Positions 36,101 through 42,666 of a stretch of 64,000 bases of DNA are shown piece after piece (the stretch's first letter is position 1; each line of letters begins with the position of its first letter). A program made the position numbers and the translations under genes. This DNA is from Acidobacteriaceae bacterium (GTDB taxonomy: Bacteria > Acidobacteriota > Terriglobia > Terriglobales > Acidobacteriaceae): assembly GCA_028283655.1 (NCBI GenBank), contig JAPWKE010000003.1:3038001-3102000 (forward strand), read 5' to 3'. Under the pieces are notes generated by a model that was not told where the DNA came from, made no database searches, and saw only the letters and a program-made list of their open reading frames with translations.

Positions 36101-36469
36101 GTTCGATCCGGGCTTTAGAGAAACATCGAGTGTCGCCTGCTGATTCACCGATACGGACAGGTTCTTCTGCTCATACTTCTGAAATCCCTGCGCCTCAAAG
36201 TGAACCGTATAGTTGCCAATCTGCAACAGTTCGACGCGATACTCACCACCTGCGCTGGACTGAACGACACGCGCGATACCTGTGTCCTGATTCGTCACGG
36301 TCACGTTGGCATTGGGGATCACAGCGCCGGTCGTATCCGTCACCGTCCCAATGAGCGTTCCAGTAATTCGCTGCGCCCATGCAGAACCGCAGGTGAGGAA
36401 CAGAACGAAGAGGAGAGCAAGGGGGAAAGCCGTAAAGCGAGCAGTCACTTTATTTTTAACTGTGAACAT
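33110..36469 (-). CDS. TonB-dependent receptor, Oar-like, next to fucose locus
   Basis: An outer-membrane protein of about 1119 residues. The signal peptide ends near residue 33 (CGSAWAQ). A carboxypeptidase-regulatory-like domain of about 85 residues follows ('VTDTTGAVIPNANVTVTNQD', 'NYTVHFEAQGFQ'), then the plug ('VQINGSTIQNNTGNVSYYLD', 'SGVVNAVTKSGTNVFHGSVY') and the barrel, ending 'VIQVGGRLFF'. The ATG at 36469 with AGGT upstream is preferred over the open frame to 36529. It is convergent with the sulfatase gene and could be the glycan importer of the fucose locus. An 8-bp inverted repeat lies just upstream of the start. Confidence 0.9.
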   Translation of the reverse strand: MFTVKNKVTARFTAFPLALLFVLFLTCGSAWAQRITGTLIGTVTDTTGAVIPNANVTVTNQDTGIARVVQSSAGGEYRVELLQIGNYTVHFEAQGFQKYEQKNLSVSVNQQATLDVSLKPGSNSEMVTVTDSPPQITLENATVSRTIGTTEIESLPVVDRSGYSLLTLVPGVQSNTFGNTLGFPQQVVQINGSTIQNNTGNVSYYLDGGLNMTSLRMTGNPLPNMEALAEVNVETSNYSASYGRMSSGVVNAVTKSGTNVFHGSVYEFHRETNFAANPWRSTTRSPLHRNIFGGVLGGPVIRNRTFFFFDYSGLRSVSPTNFSSGILPTAAQLGGDFSAYLPTGTITSCAQTVSAADKAAGKFILCNPTTRLPYANNRITDPLDQVAKNIVAALPAATNLADPLAPRYVGSQSYASHYNEYMGKIDHRLTDKQTIRGSWFYLKGLNNIQAGSGSIPWSTQAQDYTVHVINLSHTYTLSSNKVDQTWVSYTRSIGGRINNPSKDLSSFGSSFAIQGRPSLPNIGVTGYFTLTNAIDGPTAGTNFYSLRNLFIWNKGSHSLSIGGEASLNKDVQQTDLNNYGTFTFTSSTSARTGNAMADFLLGRANAQTQDAPVTAIDNSFYYALFLQDDWRATRRLTINAGLRWDVQTPPTDPQNKETTYISGGPQSVVNPVAPKGLLFPGDPGITRGIVPIAFQHFSPRLGLAWDPFGNGKTAIRAAGGLFWGGVSGNQWNATSNYYPYTLRYTFGVPGTLTNPYLNTPSPFPFSYTPGQISAAPAGTSLQGIATNFRWPFTYQLTASVQQQLSNTTAITIAYIGSLNRALSYGTDMNYPIFNTATPTANTTANVNTRRPIAGLGVINEMGGAVNNQPMRATSNYNGMQISFSQRMKAGISVNGYYTWSKTMASANLDNSTISVQDPNFMSLEKGPSSNDQRSVFVAAVIWKPNYVTGNKIARLVFNGWTVSPIIKLASGTPFTITTGLDNNQDGVTTDRPNLIGLPYDPTTLSGSHTGTIKYFNSAAFCSYSTTTPTACPGVGPSGSDGTVQRNGFWGPGSKNVDMAIIRDFPVYRTLKFQLRGDATNVFNFVNLSNPTATLNSPTVGVINSASAMRVIQVGGRLFF

Positions 36470-36486
36470 ATTGGTTGACCTGTGAA

Positions 36487-36516
36487 ATACAGTTTTTATC
36501 GCGAGCGGAACTGTAT
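36487..36516. promoter_or_regulatory. 8-bp inverted repeat upstream of TonB receptor
   Basis: ATACAGTT and AACTGTAT are perfectly inverted across 14 bases, 18-47 bases in front of the receptor start codon, a position suited to repression. No binding protein can be named. Confidence 0.45.
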
Positions 36517-36692
36517 ATGCGCGTCGCAACAGGCGTCAACCCAAATTGGGAATATTTTTCTGCTCGGAGAAAGAAGCAGGAAAACTCGTGATCCGAGCTG
36601 ACAGCCACGAGCTATCTTCCGCTCGCTCAGAATCTCCACCTTGACCGGCCGCCGCGTCTCCGGGCTCGCAGATTCATTGGCCTCAAATAAAA

Positions 36693-36731
36693 ACCCGCAG
36701 CGCTCCATCGTGATGACGGAGCGCTGCGGGT
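36693..36731 (-). terminator. terminator of the sedolisin operon
   Basis: Perfect 14-bp stem ACCCGCAGCGCTCC with an 11-base loop; the minus strand runs into TTTTTATTTG. It lies 18 bases after the sedolisin stop codon. Confidence 0.92.
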
Positions 36732-36748
36732 TTTTACTTCGGTTGTTG

Positions 36749-39700
36749 TTACTGGATAGTGAGCGTGAGTGTTGTCGATGCCGTGTTGCTCGCAGTCGTC
36801 GTATCTACGCCATTTACCGTTAGGGTGTAGGTTCCTGCAATGGACTTCGTACCTGAGCCGGAGTCCGAGCAGCCGGTGATGGAAGCCAAGCCTGCGAGCA
36901 GCATCAGCGCGCATGCCAGACCAGCCAGGTTGCGATTACGGCGGAACATCAAACCCGCAGCGCAGACCGCTAACAGCGTGAGGACGATGCCCACTCCGCT
37001 ATGTGTTGTGCCGAAGCCTGCGACCCGAATGCTCTTCGCGTTGGTGTGCGAAGTGCAGCTCGTACCGGTGTAGATGTTGACCGTAGCCGTTGCCGAAGAA
37101 GCTGCAGAGACCGAAGGATTGCTGCCGATGGCATAGCAAACTCCGCTCGGCACCGAGCCCGTGACCGTCAACCCAACCGTTCCGGCGTAGGTGCTTACAG
37201 AGGTAACGTTGACCGTCGAAGCCGCTTGCGTGTTGGAGCCCAGCGTGACGTTGGTCGCGCTAAGGGTGAAGGCAGACGCTGTGGAAACGACGTTCGTGCT
37301 GATGGAGGAGCTGGACGAGCCGAAGGCTGCGTCTCCCGAATAGGTGGCCATAATGGTGTGTGTTCCTGCGGTGAGAGTGCTGAGGGATGCAGCAGCCGAT
37401 CCGTTCACAACAGCCGCAGCAGCGCCTACAGCGGTGCCATCGACAGAGAACTGAACCGTGCCGGTTGCCGTAGCGGCGAGAACTGCCGTCGCGGTGACCT
37501 TGCTGGCAGTAGTCGGGGCGGTGGGATTGATGCTGAGCGCAATCGTGCTTGCGCTGCCGTCCGATACCGTAAAGGCAAGGTATCCGCTGGAGGCTGCGAG
37601 CGAGGTATTGCCAGCGAACGTGCTGAGGATAATGTGCTTGCCTGCAGCGAGCTGCCCGAGCGCAACCGTCGCTACACCGTTGGTGATGGTGGTGGGAGTG
37701 CTGAGGGCCGTGCCGTCTACGGTGAACTGCACCGTGCCGCTGACTGCGCTCGCCGTTGTTGCGTTAACGGTCGCGCTGACCGAAACGTTGGTTGTGGTGT
37801 TCGGGTTCGCAGAGAGCAGCGTGACGATGGTGTTGCTCGCCGCCGGTGCCTGCACCGTGATTGCCGCCGCGCCAGTGGAGGCCGCGATGCCGGTCGTGCC
37901 GCTGTAGACGGCGGTGACGTTATGAACACCAGCGACCAGGGTGAGTCCCGCCGAGGTTGCCGTGCCGTTGGCGATGGTGACCGGCGTTCCGCTCACAGTT
38001 CCATCGACGTAGAACTGCACCGTACCCGCAATAGCCGTGGAGGTCGAGGCCACGGTTGCAGTGAAGGTGACGCTCTGCGTCGGGTACGGGCTGGCGATGG
38101 ACGCAGTGATCGTCGTGGTGGAGATGACGGGCTGGCTACCTGTGCCGTACTTCGGCAAAGCGGTTGCCAGCACGTAGGCATCGATGGAACCGAGGCCAGT
38201 GGCGAGGTCATAGCCTGTGGTGGCGCTATAGCCAATGCTCGTGGTGCCTGCCGGGCAATTGGTGCTACCGGAAGTGCAGGGGCTGTTGTTGTTGCCTACC
38301 GTGATGTCGTGGAAGGCCGAAGGCGTCGTGCCGTACAGCGGGTACAGCGTGGTGTTGAAGTTGCCCTGGCCTGCCGCACCGGTGGCCTGGTTATAAATGG
38401 TGAGGATGCCTGCAAAGATCGGCGCTGCAAACGAAGTGCCGCCTGCATAGTATGTGGAACCCGCAGCGCAGGAAGTCGACGCGCTGTACGCGCTGGTGCA
38501 GTAGAAGTACGGATCATGCGCGCTGGCCGAGTCCAGCGAGATGTCCGGTGTGTCGCGCTTGCCATCGGCAGGAACACCTGTCGCCACCTGCCATGAGGGC
38601 TTGGTGTAGACGGTGCTTGCACCACCGCCACCAGCGGCGAGCCCGCCGGAGGCCACGGTATCGTTCCACACCATTTCGGGGATGTACGAGAGTGCTGAAC
38701 CGTAGGCCGAGTTATTGGTGCTGTTCCAGTAGGTTGCAGAGCCTTCATTGAACTCCGTTCCACCAATGGCGGTTACGTAGGACGAAGCGCCCGGGAACTG
38801 GAGCTCCAGACCTTTCGTAGCTGATGTGTTCGAGGAGGCATCGCAGCCCGTTGCGCCGGAGTCTCCGGAGGCAACAACGATCGTCTGTCCCTGTGCATTG
38901 GCCTGCTGGTACAGCGTGTCGTAGCTGGCGCGCGTTGTGGTGGAAAGGCTGGTCTCGCAGGTGCCATAGCTCACACTGATGACCGGTGCGAGGTCGTTGA
39001 CGATGGCATACTGGATCGCCGTGAAGACGTTCGAACTCGTGCCGGTGTATACGAAGTTAATCGTTGCGTCCTTCGCGATGGCGCCTGAGTATTCGATGTC
39101 TAGATCAGACTCGCCTTCATCACCCGAGATGAAGGTAGCGGTACCTGTGCTCGGCACGAGCGTCAACTGCAGATTCGTATTGCCGCCGAAGAGCTTGCGG
39201 AAGTCGCTGATATCGCTGGCGACGACCTCGCTCTGGCCGACGACCACGATGGTTTGCCCTGCACCGGTGTAGCCAGCGGTGTAGAGCGGAGCGACGTTAT
39301 AGATGGTGCGAACATCGTCCGGCGTCATGTAGTGATTGCCCGAACCAGCAGTGTAGTTGGGCGACATCTGCGTGCTTTTCGGTGTCGTCGAGCCACCATA
39401 CTTGATGTGATTGCCGTGCGGACGCAGCGAGTTCAGACCGTTGACATCGCTGACCACACCGTTCAACGCTGCAGGCAGCGAGATCTCGGTGGAGTTTGCG
39501 AAGTAGGTGGTGTCGGCGGTGGTGTACTGGTGCAGCTGGGTGTTAAAGGCCGCTTCCACCTGCGACGACGTGCCGGAGAACTGCACGCGCATCGGACTTG
39601 CCTCTACGATCGAGAAGCCCTGCGACTGCAGCCACGCCGTGACACGTGCGAGGTCCGCATCGGAGATGCCGAAGCGTTCGTTGAACTGCGTAGGCGTCAA

Positions 39701-40021
39701 CCACTGGTGGTACTGAGCTGACTTCGGATCATGCTGGCTGAGGAGCAGTTGATCGAGATCAGCCTGCTGCGTGGAGGAGAGCGAGAACTGCAGCATGAGC
39801 GAGGTAAGTTGCGTGCTGCCGGGCAGGCGTCCTGCGTCGGCTGCGCCCGCGAGCATGCGCGCGGTGCTGCCGCTCAGGGGCAATTTCGTGGTGCTATTGA
39901 TGGCTGCGACACGCGAGGGGCGGGCCGTTTGCGCCTGGCTGCCAGCCACGGCGCTGAAGAAGATCAGCGCGCTGGCGGCGGTCGTCCGAAGCAGGCGACG
40001 TACGTTGTATGGAGTCGACAT
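36749..40021 (-). CDS. S53 family peptidase (sedolisin/pro-kumamolisin) with Ig repeats and C-terminal anchor-like module
   Basis: A protein of about 1090 residues. A signal peptide (to about 31) is followed by a pro-kumamolisin activation domain (about 50-200), a linker, and the S53 catalytic domain with Glu304 and Asp308 in 'GESDLDIEY', Asp387 in 'ASGDSGATG' and Ser530 in 'GGTSFAAP', so the acid-active triad is intact. Four Big_3-type Ig repeats follow (about 640-980), then two hydrophobic helices split by RRNRN and the motif ITGCSDS, and a last beta-rich tail. The ATG at 40021 has GAGG six bases upstream. It lies 67 bases after the GloVer gene, whose C-terminus has the same module. Secreted proteolysis of extracellular protein is the likely role. 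Confidence 0.9.
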   Translation of the reverse strand: MSTPYNVRRLLRTTAASALIFFSAVAGSQAQTARPSRVAAINSTTKLPLSGSTARMLAGAADAGRLPGSTQLTSLMLQFSLSSTQQADLDQLLLSQHDPKSAQYHQWLTPTQFNERFGISDADLARVTAWLQSQGFSIVEASPMRVQFSGTSSQVEAAFNTQLHQYTTADTTYFANSTEISLPAALNGVVSDVNGLNSLRPHGNHIKYGGSTTPKSTQMSPNYTAGSGNHYMTPDDVRTIYNVAPLYTAGYTGAGQTIVVVGQSEVVASDISDFRKLFGGNTNLQLTLVPSTGTATFISGDEGESDLDIEYSGAIAKDATINFVYTGTSSNVFTAIQYAIVNDLAPVISVSYGTCETSLSTTTRASYDTLYQQANAQGQTIVVASGDSGATGCDASSNTSATKGLELQFPGASSYVTAIGGTEFNEGSATYWNSTNNSAYGSALSYIPEMVWNDTVASGGLAAGGGGASTVYTKPSWQVATGVPADGKRDTPDISLDSASAHDPYFYCTSAYSASTSCAAGSTYYAGGTSFAAPIFAGILTIYNQATGAAGQGNFNTTLYPLYGTTPSAFHDITVGNNNSPCTSGSTNCPAGTTSIGYSATTGYDLATGLGSIDAYVLATALPKYGTGSQPVISTTTITASIASPYPTQSVTFTATVASTSTAIAGTVQFYVDGTVSGTPVTIANGTATSAGLTLVAGVHNVTAVYSGTTGIAASTGAAAITVQAPAASNTIVTLLSANPNTTTNVSVSATVNATTASAVSGTVQFTVDGTALSTPTTITNGVATVALGQLAAGKHIILSTFAGNTSLAASSGYLAFTVSDGSASTIALSINPTAPTTASKVTATAVLAATATGTVQFSVDGTAVGAAAAVVNGSAAASLSTLTAGTHTIMATYSGDAAFGSSSSSISTNVVSTASAFTLSATNVTLGSNTQAASTVNVTSVSTYAGTVGLTVTGSVPSGVCYAIGSNPSVSAASSATATVNIYTGTSCTSHTNAKSIRVAGFGTTHSGVGIVLTLLAVCAAGLMFRRNRNLAGLACALMLLAGLASITGCSDSGSGTKSIAGTYTLTVNGVDTTTASNTASTTLTLTIQ

Positions 40022-40044
40022 AGAGGTCCTCATCAAGCGTTAGG

Positions 40045-40067
40045 CAGTGCCTGCACCGCAGGCACTG
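40045..40067 (-). other. intercistronic hairpin
   Basis: A perfect 10-bp stem (CAGTGCCTGC/GCAGGCACTG) with a 3-base loop, between the GloVer stop and the sedolisin start. No U-run follows, so it may act as an mRNA processing or stability element in a shared transcript, or as a weak attenuator. Confidence 0.5.
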
Positions 40068-40088
40068 GCATGAAGATCGGTACGCGGT

Positions 40089-42317
40089 TTACTGCACCGT
40101 CATCGTGATCGTGGTCGTCGCTGTTTGTGTGCCAGCGGTGGCCGTCACCGTTACGGTGCTGGAGCCAGTAGGCGTTCCATAGGTTGTGGTCTTCGCGGGG
40201 GAGTCCGAGCATCCGCTGAGTCCGAAGCCCATACCGAGCAGCAGCACCGCCAGAGCAGAGCTACGTACGAGCATTGAGCGGCGACGGAACGCCAGCAGGA
40301 TTGCAAGCGTTCCCGGGAAGGCGAAGGCCAGCATCAGACCGTTGCTCTGCGTTTTCACGAGAGCGAGGCTGCGTTGCGTTGTGATCGACAGCGGAAGCGT
40401 GTTCGAACCAACACTGCCGGCGACCGTTCCCGGTGTGCAGACCGACCCTGCAGGCAAGCCTGCGCAGGTGATGGTGAACGCGCTGCTGGTGAAGTTCGAC
40501 AGCGCCAGCATCGCGTTGGCCGACTGACCTGCAGTCAGCGTGAACGAGGAAGGCGTGCCCACGACCGTCGGAGTAGCTGCGGTGACCGTCAGCGTGAGCG
40601 GGAAGCTGAACGTTGCAGGCGATGTTTCGCTGTCTCCGACAGTCACCGTGAAGCTATAGGTTCCAGCGAGCGTAGGTGTGCCGGAGATCGCGCCGTTGGA
40701 GGAGTTCACCGTGAGGCCCGGAGGCAGAGCACCCGCCGAAACCGACCAGGTGAGCGGGCTCAGGCCATTGCTGGTGGTGAACGATGCGCTATAGGCCGAG
40801 CCTACGGTAGCGTTCGACAGCGTGGGTGCGGTTGCGGTCATTGCAGGGACAGTCAGCGTAGCGAAGCCGGACTCTGTACCGCCGCAGGTGAGCGCGTAGG
40901 TGAAGGTGCCGGACTGCGTCGGAACGATCGTCGACTGGCCCTGCCACAGCGTGCCGGCAACGACGCCCGTCTGCACACCGGTCCAGGTACCACCACCGAC
41001 GGCGTTGTTCTGCACGAATGCGGCGCACATACGCATGGTGTCGGAGAAGGCGTTCGTCACCGTCCAGTTGAGGGTCGCCGAGCCGCCGAGCGTTACGGTG
41101 CTTGCCGAAAGAGCAAGCTGAACAGGCGCTGCAACCGAAGGCGTCAGCACCGCCTTATAAATCAGGCCCACGCCGTTGGCGCCACCGCCGGCGACACCGT
41201 AGAGGTTGCCGTCTGCACCGAAGATCGGAGCAGCGAGCGGGTCCGTTCCATCGGTTGCCGAGGTCGTCATCGTTTTCAGGATCGTCTTGGTTCCGGTCGG
41301 CGTGATCTGGTAGACCGTCGAGGGCGATTCCGTCGTTGTGCCGTAGAAGTTGCCGTCCGTGCCCAGCGTCAACTGACCTTCCGGGCGTCCGCTATCGCCG
41401 TTTGCGCCGGTGAAGAGATGCAGCACAGTCAGCGTGCCGTCCTTGGCCACCTTGTAGACACTGCCCTGGCCCGTTTCGTCGTCGCCATTCAGAAAGAGGC
41501 CGTAGTTGTGGTTCGCACCATAGAAGCTGCCATCCGGTCCTTCGACGAGCGCACCATCGGATCCGCCACCATCTACCGTCAGAAAGTGGTGGAGGGTTGT
41601 GAAGGTCTGACCGTCGGCCGTCATGGAGAAGACAGAACCGTTGAAGTAGTTCGTGTCGCCGGTTTCGTTCGTGTTGGTGGTGCCATAGAAAAGGCCGTCA
41701 TCACCTTGAATCATGCCGACATACGGATTGCTTTCGTCAGCGTTCATGCCGGTAAAGGTGTGCAGCGTGGTGAAGTTGCCGTCCTTTGTCATCTTGAAGA
41801 CGGTGCCAAAGCTCAGGCTGCCGCCGCCGGAGGCCGTGCCATAGAGAGCGCCGTCGGTTCCTTCCACCAGCGTGGCAAAGACGCCCGAGCCGTCGGTCGC
41901 CTTGGTGAAGCTATGCAACACGGTGTAGACGCCGCTTGGGGTCAGCTTGAAGATCACGCCGCCCGCAGGATTGCCACCGAGATAAGTTGTGCCGTAGAAG
42001 TTGCCGTCCGTACCCTGGATCAGACTGTCTTCCGGGTAGTAGCCGCTCGCGCCATTCGAGAACGAATAGACAGGAGTGAACACGCCGGCCGTAGTGATCT
42101 TGAAGATCACGCCATACCCGCCGGTGCCAGCCCGCCAGGACATACCCCAGAGATTGCCGTCGGCTGCCTGGATCAGGTGGCCGTAAAGGCTTTGGCCGTC
42201 GGTGGCCGAGTTCAGGCTGTAGAGCGCTGAGTATTGGGCCGTGGTCTGCCCGAAGGCAAGGCTGGCTGACAGGGTGGTCAGCACAAACAGAGCGATGAAG
42301 CGGTAGAGGCGTCTCAA
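40089..42317 (-). CDS. GloVer (TIGR03803) tandem-repeat secreted protein with Ig domain and C-terminal anchor-like module
   Basis: About 742 residues. The start I favour is a TTG at 42317 with GAGGAG seven bases upstream, giving a compact signal peptide (to about SLAFGQ); the frame is open to 42518. Roughly ten repeats of about 40 residues follow, each of the type 'GTVFKMTKDGNFTTLHTF' with 'GTDGNFYGTT' (GloVer repeats, probably a beta-propeller), to about residue 410. An unassigned domain, a putative-Ig (He_PIG) domain with 'ALPPGLTVNSSNGAISGTPT' and another Ig-like stretch come next. The C-terminus has two helices around FRRRSM, then LSGCSDS and a beta-rich tail, as in the downstream sedolisin. 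Surface or secreted; ligand unknown. Confidence 0.85.
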   Translation of the reverse strand: MRRLYRFIALFVLTTLSASLAFGQTTAQYSALYSLNSATDGQSLYGHLIQAADGNLWGMSWRAGTGGYGVIFKITTAGVFTPVYSFSNGASGYYPEDSLIQGTDGNFYGTTYLGGNPAGGVIFKLTPSGVYTVLHSFTKATDGSGVFATLVEGTDGALYGTASGGGSLSFGTVFKMTKDGNFTTLHTFTGMNADESNPYVGMIQGDDGLFYGTTNTNETGDTNYFNGSVFSMTADGQTFTTLHHFLTVDGGGSDGALVEGPDGSFYGANHNYGLFLNGDDETGQGSVYKVAKDGTLTVLHLFTGANGDSGRPEGQLTLGTDGNFYGTTTESPSTVYQITPTGTKTILKTMTTSATDGTDPLAAPIFGADGNLYGVAGGGANGVGLIYKAVLTPSVAAPVQLALSASTVTLGGSATLNWTVTNAFSDTMRMCAAFVQNNAVGGGTWTGVQTGVVAGTLWQGQSTIVPTQSGTFTYALTCGGTESGFATLTVPAMTATAPTLSNATVGSAYSASFTTSNGLSPLTWSVSAGALPPGLTVNSSNGAISGTPTLAGTYSFTVTVGDSETSPATFSFPLTLTVTAATPTVVGTPSSFTLTAGQSANAMLALSNFTSSAFTITCAGLPAGSVCTPGTVAGSVGSNTLPLSITTQRSLALVKTQSNGLMLAFAFPGTLAILLAFRRRSMLVRSSALAVLLLGMGFGLSGCSDSPAKTTTYGTPTGSSTVTVTATAGTQTATTTITMTVQ

Positions 42318-42666
42318 GAGCTGTCTCCTCAAAGCAGGAAGATGGGGCCAAGACATCTGGCAGGTACACGGGATCCGTCGCCTGCGAAGCAGCAAATCGT
42401 TCGCAGCGGAGCCAGTTGGAAAGAAAGACCCTCCGCGAAGCTCGACCTGGTGCGGAGGGTTTTGGAGGCAGTGGATCGTGATATCGCTGACTATGAAAGC
42501 TCTTGAGCGCCGTAGCAAGACTCATTTTTGAATGATCTTTTTACCTGGATGCCTCAGGCTATCTCTTTTCATATGAATGAAATATATGACGGGGCGATGA
42601 ACGGCATCATCCGCGTCAACCTGTCATGCCGATTGTCTCGCTCGCCACAAATTGCGAGAATGCGGC
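42318..42666. other. divergent intergenic region with hairpin
   Basis: No gene in about 350 bases separating the GloVer gene (minus) from the CadC-like gene (plus). A 9-bp stem ACCCTCCGC/GCGGAGGGT with a 15-base loop occupies 42428-42460; on the plus strand it is followed by TTT, but no plus-strand gene precedes it. It may be a leader structure of the GloVer-sedolisin transcript. The promoters themselves were not recognised. Confidence 0.45.

Noticed and set aside
37001-42230. Two long plus-strand frames (531 and 618 codons) opposite the sedolisin and GloVer genes
   Set aside because: Both are very Arg/Gly/Cys-rich mirror images of Thr/Ser/Ala repeat proteins and lack plausible starts.
42428-42460. 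Transcription terminator on the plus strand
   Set aside because: There is a stem followed by a short T-run, but no plus-strand gene ends before it; a leader structure of the minus-strand operon is more likely.
42317-42530. Cyclic-di-GMP (GEMM) or other riboswitch before the GloVer gene
   Set aside because: The conserved GEMM blocks could not be found, and the single hairpin is not enough for a riboswitch call.
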